A stretch of DNA of 64,000 nt from Aerobium sp039839275. GTDB taxonomy: Bacteria; Pseudomonadota; Alphaproteobacteria; Rhizobiales; Rhizobiaceae. The stretch spans positions 806,001 to 870,000 of the forward strand of contig NZ_JBDOQP010000002.1 of the NCBI RefSeq assembly GCF_039839275.1, in the 5' to 3' direction. The notes under the pieces are model-generated. The model was given only the letters and a program-made list of their open reading frames with translations. It did no database searches and had not been told where the DNA came from. A program made the position numbers and the translations under genes. This document shows, one piece after another, positions 57,607 through 64,000 of the stretch. How positions within the stretch are numbered: the stretch's first letter is position 1; the number at the start of each line of letters is the position of its first letter.

Positions 57607-58978
57607 GGCTGCCTCGCGCGCGATCGCGATGCTCGAACCGCTGCTGGGCGACCGGCTGGTGACCTCGCAGGCGGTTCGCGAGCACCACAGCCGCGACACC
57701 TCGCGTCTCGCGCCCGCGATGCCGGACGCCGTCGCGTTCCCGCGCGACGAGGCTGAGGTACAGGCAATCGTGCGCGCCTGCGCCGAACACGGCGTGCCAG
57801 TGGTGCCGTTCGGCGCCGGCTCGTCGATGGAGGGCCATACCATCCCGATCAAGGGCGGAATTTCGGTCGACACGCGGGAGATGAACCACATCATCGCGAT
57901 CGTGCCAGAAGACTCGATCGCAGTCGTCCAGCCGGGCGTGACCCGCAAGCAGCTCAATGTCGAGCTGCGCGAGACCGGGCTGATGTTTTCCGTCGATCCG
58001 GGCGCCGATGCGTCGCTGGGCGGCATGGCGTCGACGCGCGGCAGCGGCACGACCGCGGTTCGCTACGGCACGATGCGCGAAAATGTCATGGCGCTGCGTG
58101 TCGTCACGCCGGACGGGGTGGCGATCCACACCGGCTCGCGGGCCAAGAAATCATCCACAGGATACGACCTGACGCATCTGTTCGTCGGTGCGGAAGGCAC
58201 GCTCGGCATCATCACCGAACTGACGCTGAGGCTCCATCCGCAGCCGGAGGCGGTGTCGTCGGCGGTCTGCTCTTTTGCTAGCGTGCGCGGGGCGGTCGAG
58301 GCAGTGATCGAGACGGTGCAATACGGCATACCCGTGGCGCGCGTCGAATTTCTCGACGAGGTGGCGATCGAGAACGTCAACAGCCATTCCGGCCTGACGC
58401 TGCCTGTGGCGCCGACGCTGTTCTTCGAGTTCCACGGCACTCCGGCCTGGGTGGCGGAGCAGTCGCGCATAGTCGAAGAGATTACGGCCGGCCATGGCGG
58501 CAGCGGCTTCCAGTGGTCGACCGACGCGGACGAGCGCGGCAAGCTCTGGCAGGCACGCCACGACCTCTACTGGGCGACGAAGGCGCGGCGTCCCGGCTGC
58601 GAGCTCCATACCGGAGACATCTGCGTGCCGATCTCCAAACTCGCCGAAAACATCGTCGCGGCCCGCGAGGACATCGACGCCTCGCCGCTGATCGGCCAGA
58701 TCATCGGCCATGTCGGAGATGGCAACTACCACACCGCCTATCTGATCGACCCGCACGAACCTGCAGAGCTGGCCGAGGCCGAGCGGCTATCCGAACGCAT
58801 CGTGGAGCGCGCGCTTGCCTGCGGCGGCACGGTCAGCGGCGAGCATGGCATCGGCACCGCGAAGCTCAAATATCTCCGCCGCGAACATGGCGAGGCGGTC
58901 GATGTGATGAAGCGGATCAAGGCGGCGCTCGACCCCAAGGGCATCATGAACCCGGGAAAGATGGGGCAGGAGGGGTAG
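57599..58978 (+). CDS. FAD-binding D-2-hydroxyacid dehydrogenase (GlcD/D-lactate dehydrogenase family)
   Basis: A 459-residue flavoprotein. The FAD-binding PCMH domain holds VPVVPFGAGSSMEGHTIPIKGGISVDTREMN (about residues 70-100) and GADASLGGMASTRGSGTTAVRYG. The C-terminal FAD-oxidase_C domain ends in CGGTVSGEHGIGTAKLKYLRREHGEAVDVMKRIKAALDPKGIMNPGKM. It oxidises D-2-hydroxy acids, so with the FMN enzyme upstream both stereoisomers of a substrate could be converted to the same keto acid. ATG 57599 overlaps the end of the ThDP gene by eight bases and has GGGAGGG upstream. Confidence 0.83.
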   Translation: MSEAASRAIAMLEPLLGDRLVTSQAVREHHSRDTSRLAPAMPDAVAFPRDEAEVQAIVRACAEHGVPVVPFGAGSSMEGHTIPIKGGISVDTREMNHIIAIVPEDSIAVVQPGVTRKQLNVELRETGLMFSVDPGADASLGGMASTRGSGTTAVRYGTMRENVMALRVVTPDGVAIHTGSRAKKSSTGYDLTHLFVGAEGTLGIITELTLRLHPQPEAVSSAVCSFASVRGAVEAVIETVQYGIPVARVEFLDEVAIENVNSHSGLTLPVAPTLFFEFHGTPAWVAEQSRIVEEITAGHGGSGFQWSTDADERGKLWQARHDLYWATKARRPGCELHTGDICVPISKLAENIVAAREDIDASPLIGQIIGHVGDGNYHTAYLIDPHEPAELAEAERLSERIVERALACGGTVSGEHGIGTAKLKYLRREHGEAVDVMKRIKAALDPKGIMNPGKMGQEG

Positions 58979-59014
58979 GATAGGCTACCAAAAATGCTGT
59001 GCTCGGCCGTGCAC

Positions 59015-59169
59015 AGCACCCCCTCTCCGACCCGCTGCGCGGGCCACCTCTCCCCCTGCCCGGGGGCGAGGAACCCAAGCTGGAAAAGCGCCGGCATCGC
59101 GGCAACGCTTTTCCTCACCCCCGGGCAGGGGGAGAGGTGGCCCGCGCAGCGGGTCGGAGAGGGGGTGCT
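59015..59169. repeat. Long intergenic palindromic repeat, element 1
   Basis: Two 57-base arms (59015-59071 and 59113-59169) are inverted copies with 56 of 57 matches. The 41-base centre contains a further 9-base pairing (GGAAAAGCG/CGCTTTTCC). The arm sequence (CTCTCCGACCCGCTGCGC and so on) is of the kind scattered in rhizobial intergenic regions as mobile palindromic units. It lies 37 bases behind the FAD dehydrogenase stop and could end or protect transcripts. No transposase is encoded. Confidence 0.8.
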
Positions 59170-59245
59170 TAACGCCGGATACCACATGTGTGCCTTCGCA
59201 GAACCCCGCCGACAGATTCCCGGACAGAGGTGGACAAACCCACCC

Positions 59246-59433
59246 CCGTCATCCCGGCCGACCGGAGCGAAGCGGAAGGAGAGCCGGGAACCATTGAGAA
59301 GCTCGGCCGGGCCGCGGGTTTACGCAAACGGAGCTGACAGGTGTCAACGCGAGGACTGGGCCGTGCTGGACGATGTTCAGGCCAATGGATTCCGGCTCTC
59401 CCTGCGCTTCGCTCCGGTCGGCCGGGATGACGG
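59246..59433. repeat. Long intergenic palindromic repeat, element 2
   Basis: Two 50-base arms (59246-59295 and 59384-59433) are near-perfect inverted copies (GTCATCCCGGCCGACCGGAG versus its complement), with a few mismatches near the inner ends and 88 bases between. The sequence differs from element 1. Its right arm ends about 20 bases from the stop of the dioxygenase gene. Elements 1 and 2 together fill the 475-base gap 58979-59453, where I see no gene. Confidence 0.75.
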
Positions 59434-59453
59434 CAGGGACTACAAGCCTTTCG

Positions 59454-60416
59454 CTACGTCTTCGCGACCGGCGGGGTGCCGTGGGTGTGGAAGCTCTCGA
59501 TGGTCTTGAGCCCCCAGGCCTGGCCCTTCCGACGCTCGGCCTCGTTCCAGACGATCGGCTGCCAGTCGGGGTCGAGGATCAGGCGGGCACCGGCGTTTGC
59601 GATCTCGATGCGGTTGCCGGCCGGCTCGTAGACATAGAGGAAGAACGTGCCCTGGATCGCATGCTTGTGCGGCCCGGTCTCGATGAAGACGCCGTTTTCC
59701 AGGAATACGTCGGCGGCGCGCAGGATGTCGTCGCGATGGTCCGCCGCGTAGGTGAGATGATGGAAGCGGCCACGCGTGCCGGAGTGATCCTCCGTGCAGG
59801 CCATGTCGTAGCCCTTGTTGTTGACCGTGAACCAGCAACCGCCGATGCGGCCATTGTCGAGCTGGATCATCTCGGTGACGCGGCTGCCAAGCGCCTCGAC
59901 CATGAAGTCACGTATCTTGGACACGTCCGTGGCGAGGAGGTTGAAATGGTCGATGCGCCGGGGCGCCGCGCCCCTGCCATGGAAGCGCTGGGCGATATTC
60001 TTCAAGGACGGCTTTTCGGCCTCCGGCGCTGCATATTTGTTGGTGTCCCAATAGAGCTCGAAGACGTGGCCGTCGGGGCTGTTGAACCGGTAGGAGCGGC
60101 CATGGCCGAGGTCGCCATCGGTCCAGCCGATGCCCAGCCCCATCTTCTCGATCACCGCGACACGGCGCTGGAGTGCCGACTCCGACGATGTCCGATAAGC
60201 GCAATGTGCCATGCCGGTGGTGTTTGAAGCCGTGAGCTTGAGCGAATGGAATTCGTAGTCGTCCCATGCGCGCAGGTACACCGAGTCTCCCTCGCGTCCG
60301 CTCTCCGTCAGGCCATAGACATTGACAAAGAAGTCGAGGCTCTCCTCGGGCTTGTCGGTCAGCAATTCGACATGGCCGAGATGGGCTACGTCAAAGCAGG
60401 GTTCTTCGTTGCTCAT
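59454..60416 (-). CDS. Type I extradiol ring-cleavage dioxygenase (catechol 2,3-dioxygenase-like, VOC family)
   Basis: A 320-residue protein with two vicinal-oxygen-chelate domains. The N-terminal one (VAHLGHVELLT) covers about residues 8-125. The catalytic C-terminal one covers 150-280, with iron ligands H157 (RRIDHFNLLA), H219 or H220 (GRFHHLTYAA) and E271 (GNRIEIANAG). H210-type chemistry opens a catecholic ring next to a hydroxyl. I chose ATG 60416 (MSNEEPCFDVAHLG). In this setting the substrate is probably a protocatechuate- or gallate-like product of O-demethylation. The oxidoreductase gene lies upstream, 35 bases away. Confidence 0.8.
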   Translation of the reverse strand: MSNEEPCFDVAHLGHVELLTDKPEESLDFFVNVYGLTESGREGDSVYLRAWDDYEFHSLKLTASNTTGMAHCAYRTSSESALQRRVAVIEKMGLGIGWTDGDLGHGRSYRFNSPDGHVFELYWDTNKYAAPEAEKPSLKNIAQRFHGRGAAPRRIDHFNLLATDVSKIRDFMVEALGSRVTEMIQLDNGRIGGCWFTVNNKGYDMACTEDHSGTRGRFHHLTYAADHRDDILRAADVFLENGVFIETGPHKHAIQGTFFLYVYEPAGNRIEIANAGARLILDPDWQPIVWNEAERRKGQAWGLKTIESFHTHGTPPVAKT

Positions 60417-60451
60417 TTGGTTGCTCCTCCTGTGTGTCGGCGGTCCCGACT

Positions 60452-61339
60452 TCATGCCTTGTTGCGAAAAGCTCCCAACAGGCTGGAATACTGATCCGCC
60501 ACGTCTGCGTCGGTGTCCGGCACGAAACCAAGGCGGCCGATCTGCTCCTGCACGTCTGCGATGGCATCGGCCAGTTTGTGACCGGCGTCGAACCCCAGTT
60601 CCTTCTGGGTCGCAGCCGACTCGCGCATTTCGGCTGCACGGCGAACACCGTGGCGCGAGACGCGTTCGATCTGATATTTCGGATATTTCGGCCAGTCGAG
60701 TTGCGGAAAGGATTCCGACAGCGAGGCATAGACCTCGTCGAAGCGGCCTGCCGCCTTCGCCGCCAGAAGCGTCTGCACCGTCACCGCCTCCATGCCCTTG
60801 ACGAACAGGGAGCGCAGCATCTTGATGGAGGTGGCGGCGCCGATTTCGTCGCCGACGATCGAATAGGCGAAGCCGAGACGGGAAAACCGCGCCTCGAGCG
60901 TCTCGCAATCCGGACCTGCCAGCAGCACCGGTGCGCGGTGCCCGCGTGGATGCACTGGCGCCATCACGGCCATGTCGACATAGGCCGCGCCTCCCGCACA
61001 GACGCTTTGCGCCGTCTCGCGCTTGCGGCCGGCCGAGACCGAATTGATGTCGATGAAGGTCTGTCCCGTCGTCAAAAAGCTTGCGACGGAGCGCCCCGCC
61101 TCAAGGCTGTCGGTCGCGGTGACGGCCGAGATGATCCACTCGGCGCTCTCGATGGCTGCAGCAGGGCTGTCGGCGAGAGCGACGCCCATCTCGCCCGCCG
61201 CATCGCGTAAGGCACCCTCGGAATCGCGCCCCGAACCAAGCAGCACGTCATAGGCCGCGAAGGTCAGATCCGGCGTGGAACGCAGCGAGGCGACAAAAGC
61301 GCGCGCCGCCTCTCCGAAGCCAATGAAAGCAATCCTCAT
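60452..61339 (-). CDS. NAD(P)-dependent beta-hydroxyacid dehydrogenase-like oxidoreductase (DUF1932 type)
   Basis: A 295-residue protein with an N-terminal Rossmann domain (MRIAFIGFGEAARAFVASL, GxGxxA) and a C-terminal helical DUF1932 domain from about residue 185. It has MLRSLFVKGMEAVTVQ with the conserved lysine K184-region typical of 3-hydroxyisobutyrate/6-phosphogluconate dehydrogenase relatives. It lies between the extradiol dioxygenase and the metF-like gene, all on the - strand, and may oxidise a ring-fission or hydroxy-acid intermediate. The substrate is unknown. Confidence 0.75.
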   Translation of the reverse strand: MRIAFIGFGEAARAFVASLRSTPDLTFAAYDVLLGSGRDSEGALRDAAGEMGVALADSPAAAIESAEWIISAVTATDSLEAGRSVASFLTTGQTFIDINSVSAGRKRETAQSVCAGGAAYVDMAVMAPVHPRGHRAPVLLAGPDCETLEARFSRLGFAYSIVGDEIGAATSIKMLRSLFVKGMEAVTVQTLLAAKAAGRFDEVYASLSESFPQLDWPKYPKYQIERVSRHGVRRAAEMRESAATQKELGFDAGHKLADAIADVQEQIGRLGFVPDTDADVADQYSSLLGAFRNKA

Positions 61340-61445
61340 CGCGAGCCTCTCCCCGGTTCTTAGCCGCCGGCGCGATTGCAGCCAATAAGACGGGCTTCGT
61401 AGCGCCTGCCTTCAGCCACCGCAATCGCGACCGGCGCACAAGGAG

Positions 61446-62357
61446 TTACTTGACCGCGTCGAGCCTGCCATTGACCCATTCGGCATTGGTCTTGATGCCC
61501 CCGAGGGGGAAGAAGTGGACCTGCTTGATCAGGCCTTCCGGATGCTCTGCCTGCCAGGCGGCAAGCTCTGCGACCACGTCGTTGGGCTCGTAGGGGAGCA
61601 TCAGCTTGGTCAGGTCCATGGCGCGTTTCTGCAGCACCTTGAGCGAGGGACCGACGCCGCAACTGATCGCGTATTTGATGAGCGTCTGCAGCTTTGCGGG
61701 CCCCGCGATGCCGACATGGATCGGGAGAGAGATGCCTGCATTTCGCAAGCGCTCGGCCCAGTCGACGATCGGCTTGGCGGCGAATGCAAACTGCGTGACG
61801 ATGGCCATCTCTACGCCGGTCTCCTGCGCGAATGCCTGCTTCCAGGCAAGTGCTGCGTCGGCGATTGCCGATGAGCCGTCGGCGTCGATGTCCTTGTTGC
61901 CTTCAGGATGGCCTCCGACATGCAGGCGCTTTAGGCCGTGCTTCTGGAACAGCCCGGTCTCCATCATCTTCATGGAACTGTCGAAAGCGCCATAGGGTTG
62001 GGTGACGCCACCGGCCAGCAGCAGTGCCTGGTCGACGCCCGCTTCCTGGGTGTAGCGAACAAGCCACTCCTCGAGTTCGGCCGCATCCTTGATGATGCGC
62101 GCCGGAATATGCGGCATCGGCGCGAAACCCTCGTCGCGGAGCCGCTTGGCCGTCGCCACCATCTCCTCGATCGGCGTGCCTTCGATGTGCGCGACGTAGA
62201 CCCGCGTGCCCTGCGGCAGGAGCGCGCGAAAATCCTCCACCTTGGCGGCGGTGCGCGGCATTACTTCAATCGAGAAACCGGAAAGAAAGTCTGCGATCAG
62301 GCGATCGTCGGTGGCGACGGTTTCCGTGCGCCCCTTGAGCAAGTTCAGCAAGGCCAA
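61446..62357 (-). CDS. metF: Methylenetetrahydrofolate reductase (MetF-like, LigM-associated)
   Basis: A 303-residue protein with a TIM-barrel MTHFR pattern: IEVMPRTAAKV (the FEFFPP position), YVAHIEGTP, PHIPARIIKDAAELEEWLVRY, LLLAGGVTQPYGAFDSS, HVGGHPEGN and HFFPLGGIKTNAEW. FAD-dependent MTHFRs are found beside ligM, where they process C1 units delivered to tetrahydrofolate by aromatic O-demethylation. The start ATG 62357 is 27 bases from an 18-base perfect palindrome. A terminator separates it from the ligM-like gene, so it has its own promoter. Confidence 0.83.
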   Translation of the reverse strand: MALLNLLKGRTETVATDDRLIADFLSGFSIEVMPRTAAKVEDFRALLPQGTRVYVAHIEGTPIEEMVATAKRLRDEGFAPMPHIPARIIKDAAELEEWLVRYTQEAGVDQALLLAGGVTQPYGAFDSSMKMMETGLFQKHGLKRLHVGGHPEGNKDIDADGSSAIADAALAWKQAFAQETGVEMAIVTQFAFAAKPIVDWAERLRNAGISLPIHVGIAGPAKLQTLIKYAISCGVGPSLKVLQKRAMDLTKLMLPYEPNDVVAELAAWQAEHPEGLIKQVHFFPLGGIKTNAEWVNGRLDAVK

Positions 62358-62383
62358 TCCTCCCTTTGCCGATTGGTTGTGGA

Positions 62384-62401
62384 CATAATGTATACATTAT
62401 G
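62384..62401. promoter_or_regulatory. 18-base perfect palindrome upstream of metF
   Basis: CATAATGTATACATTATG is a perfect palindrome in otherwise GC-rich DNA, 27 bases before the metF ATG. The core TGTATACA recurs at 54650-54657 in front of the hydroxy-acid dehydrogenase operon. The arrangement GT...AC resembles GntR/FCD-family operators. No FCD regulator is encoded in this window. Confidence 0.6.
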
Positions 62402-62547
62402 CAGGAAGCTTGCAATCATCGCCCTGCGGAAAACGACGCCTTCCCCTCATTCTGCGGCAGATTCGGCGCATTTGGTGCAGCGGCACCACTTTACGCTCAT
62501 TGCGACCGTGAATCCTGCATACATTCTCAAGGTGCTGCATACGAAAA

Positions 62548-62568
62548 GGCCGCGGCAGAACCGCGGCC
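62548..62568 (-). terminator. Rho-independent terminator after the ligM-like gene
   Basis: GGCCGCGG (62548-62555), loop CAGAA, CCGCGGCC (62561-62568): a perfect 8-base stem. Reading on the - strand, TTTT follows directly. It sits about 43 bases behind the ligM-like stop codon, in a 253-base gap that otherwise contains the metF operator and no gene. Confidence 0.75.
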
Positions 62569-62610
62569 TCATCCTGGCATGGTGCCGGCGAACCGGCGAT
62601 CTCAGAAGCG

Positions 62611-64000
62611 TCAGGCGCCTTTCTTCGTGCGCCAGCTGTCGGCGTAGCTCTCGCGCGCCTGGCTTGCATAAGGGGTCGGCGAAACGCGCACGCGGATCTC
62701 CGTCTGCTTGTGCTTTTCGGTCGAAGTCTTGCCCGTGGTCTCGGGCTCGCCCCACAGCATCGTCAGCACGTCGCCTTCCTGGACGTCGGCATTGACGACG
62801 CCCAGCGAGAGCACGCAGCGCTCGTTCCAGGAATAGCCGTTGAACATCGACATGCCGACCATCTTGCCGTCGCGCATGACCATGTCGGCCGACGACGAGG
62901 CATAGTTCGGCTGCGGGAAGTCGATCCACTTGTAGGGCTCGCCCTTGTCGAAGGCCGAGGCGATGACCTTGAGCACATCGTCGCGGTTCCACTCGAAGGT
63001 GACCTTCTTGCGGTTGGTCTGGCCCTTCATTTTCTCGAGCGCCGCCTTGCCGACGAAGTCGTCCTTCTTCCAGCCGATATAGAAGTCGTAGCCGAGTTCG
63101 AACGGATTGACGTAGTAGTCCTCGATGTTGTCGGAAACGAAGCTGCCGCCGATCGCGCCGCTGGCCTCATAGCTGTCCGCTCCGAGCCATTCGCGATAGG
63201 CCTTGAGCATGCCGTCGCCGGTGTAGATGCCCGGCAGCGGAGACGGGATCCAGCCGGATTCCAGCGTGTTGGTCGAGTAGGCGCGGCTACCGCAGCGAAC
63301 CAGATCGACGCCGGCTTCCTTGGCCGCTTCGAGGATGCACGACAGGATGTAGCTCTTGTCCTCGTAAGGACCCCAGATTTCGAGGCCTGGAGCACCGGAC
63401 ATGCCGTGGCGCAGCGCCTGCACCTTCTTGGAGCCGATATTGATCCAGTCGACGTGGAAGAACTTGATGTCCGGGATCGGGCCGCCGTTCATCTTCTCGA
63501 AGATCTTCGGCGCTTCCGGTCCCTGGATCTGGTAGCGGTAATGCGTGCGCAGGACGCGCTCGCCCTCGGGGCGGGACGGCGACCGGGGATCATGCTTGAT
63601 GCGGACATTCCACTTGCCATAGGCGGCGCAGAACATCAGCCAGTTGGAGGTCGGCGCGCGGCCGACGAGGATGAACTTGTCCTCGCGCTCGCGGAAGATG
63701 ATGTGATCGCCGATCACGTGCCCGGCAGGTGTAACCGGAACGAAGTGCTTGGCGCGGTTGAGGCCGAAATTCGAGAACGAATTGATGCCGTGATGGGAGA
63801 GGAACTTCTCCGCCTCGGGGCCCTCGACGATCAGCTCGTCCATGTGGTGGGACTGATCGAACAGCACCGCGGAATCACGCCAGGCGCGCTGCTCCTCGCG
63901 CCAGTTGGAAAATTCCGGCGCGACCACAGGGTATACATACATGCCTGTTTTTGAGTTGCGGAGCAGCTCAACGGGGTTACCGCTGCCCTGCAAAACGGCT
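62611..64000 (-). CDS. ligM: LigM-like THF-dependent aromatic O-demethylase (GcvT fold), N-terminus beyond the window
   Basis: A 463-codon visible part of a GcvT/aminomethyltransferase-fold protein. The frame stays open to the window end (…AVLQGSGNPVELLRNSK…), so the true start lies outside; a TTG at 63993 is not convincing. The sequence follows LigM (vanillate/3-O-methylgallate O-demethylase): YPVVAPEFSNWREEQRAWRDSAVLFDQSHHM at the N-terminus, HYRYQIQGPEAPKIFEKM, GWIPSPLPGIYTGDG and ARESYADSWRTKKGA at the end. It transfers the aryl methyl group to tetrahydrofolate. The DMSP demethylase DmdA and dimethylglycine-type enzymes share the fold, but the neighbouring metF and dioxygenase favour an aromatic substrate. 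Confidence 0.8.
   Translation of the reverse strand, partial: AVLQGSGNPVELLRNSKTGMYVYPVVAPEFSNWREEQRAWRDSAVLFDQSHHMDELIVEGPEAEKFLSHHGINSFSNFGLNRAKHFVPVTPAGHVIGDHIIFREREDKFILVGRAPTSNWLMFCAAYGKWNVRIKHDPRSPSRPEGERVLRTHYRYQIQGPEAPKIFEKMNGGPIPDIKFFHVDWINIGSKKVQALRHGMSGAPGLEIWGPYEDKSYILSCILEAAKEAGVDLVRCGSRAYSTNTLESGWIPSPLPGIYTGDGMLKAYREWLGADSYEASGAIGGSFVSDNIEDYYVNPFELGYDFYIGWKKDDFVGKAALEKMKGQTNRKKVTFEWNRDDVLKVIASAFDKGEPYKWIDFPQPNYASSSADMVMRDGKMVGMSMFNGYSWNERCVLSLGVVNADVQEGDVLTMLWGEPETTGKTSTEKHKQTEIRVRVSPTPYASQARESYADSWRTKKGA

Noticed and set aside
59015..59433. CRISPR array or insertion sequence in the repeat-rich gap
   Set aside because: There are only two pairs of inverted arms without regularly spaced direct repeats, and no transposase frame is present.
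32862..63940. Further GTATACAT matches in phnD (about 32866) and the ligM-like gene (63931) as operators
   Set aside because: Both lie inside coding sequence where they encode Tyr-Thr or Tyr-Val pairs next to Met, so chance is a sufficient explanation.
1..64000. tRNA, rRNA or riboswitch genes
   Set aside because: I recognised no cloverleaf, rRNA or known riboswitch sequence; a covariance-model scan would be needed to exclude small RNAs.

Overview
The window is GC-rich, densely coding DNA. Operons are packed, with frequent ATGA or GTGA start/stop overlaps, and there is no rRNA, tRNA, CRISPR array or insertion sequence. Gene content points to an alphaproteobacterium, most likely a Rhizobiales (Phyllobacteriaceae/Mesorhizobium-like) chromosome. 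The indicators are an ectoine-catabolic cluster of Ruegeria/rhizobial type, a full C-P lyase operon with DUF1045 in place of phnP, PlcP/Agt/BtaAB lipid remodelling genes, a gene-transfer-agent-like spike-base protein, and long intergenic palindromes of the kind common in rhizobia. The genus is an inference.

Layout. (1) 1-4424, + strand: the end of an exopolysaccharide/capsule operon, with an unidentified partial gene, a Wzx-type flippase, a Wzy/ligase-type membrane protein, a glycosyltransferase and an FkbM methyltransferase. (2) 4426-5630, - strand: a two-gene module with a spike-base protein of the GTA head-spike family and a lectin-like partner. (3) 5711-13413, - strand: four genes encoding a large transglutaminase-DUF2126 protein, a circularly permuted ATP-grasp/alpha-E fusion, a second transglutaminase and a zinc-ribbon metallopeptidase. 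This set recurs in bacteria, is predicted to make or process a peptide, and has no established biological role that I know of. (4) 13488-27083: ectoine/5-hydroxyectoine uptake and catabolism. enuR, the TRAP transporter uehABC, a universal stress protein, eutABC, doeA and doeB lie on the - strand; the AsnC regulator, ssd and doeD-type aminotransferase are divergent on the + strand.

(5) 27105-39630: phosphonate use. phnGHIJKL, a hexapeptide acetyltransferase, phnDCEE, DUF1045, phnM and phnN run on the - strand, with the regulator phnF divergent. A 37-codon membrane-protein ORF with a strong ribosome-binding site lies on the opposite strand between phnI and phnJ. (6) 39635-43438, - strand: plcP, agt, btaA and btaB, which replace phospholipids with phosphorus-free lipids. 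A Pho-box-like array stands in front of plcP. Sections 5 and 6 together form a phosphorus-starvation island of about 16 kb.

(7) 43547-64000: aromatic and hydroxy-acid catabolism. It holds a feruloyl-CoA-synthetase-like enzyme, an enoyl-CoA hydratase, a LysR regulator, an in-frame fusion of a benzoylformate-decarboxylase-like enzyme with an aldehyde dehydrogenase, a TRAP transporter with two paralogous binding proteins, a mandelate/lactate-dehydrogenase-like flavoenzyme, a second ThDP enzyme, a GlcD-type FAD dehydrogenase, two long palindromic repeats, an extradiol dioxygenase, a 3-hydroxyisobutyrate-dehydrogenase-like protein, a MetF-like methylene-THF reductase and a LigM-like aromatic O-demethylase cut by the window edge. 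Read together, this suggests uptake of aryl-hydroxyacids, shortening by mandelate-pathway chemistry to an aryl carboxylate, THF-dependent O-demethylation and ring cleavage. That pathway is inferred from context.
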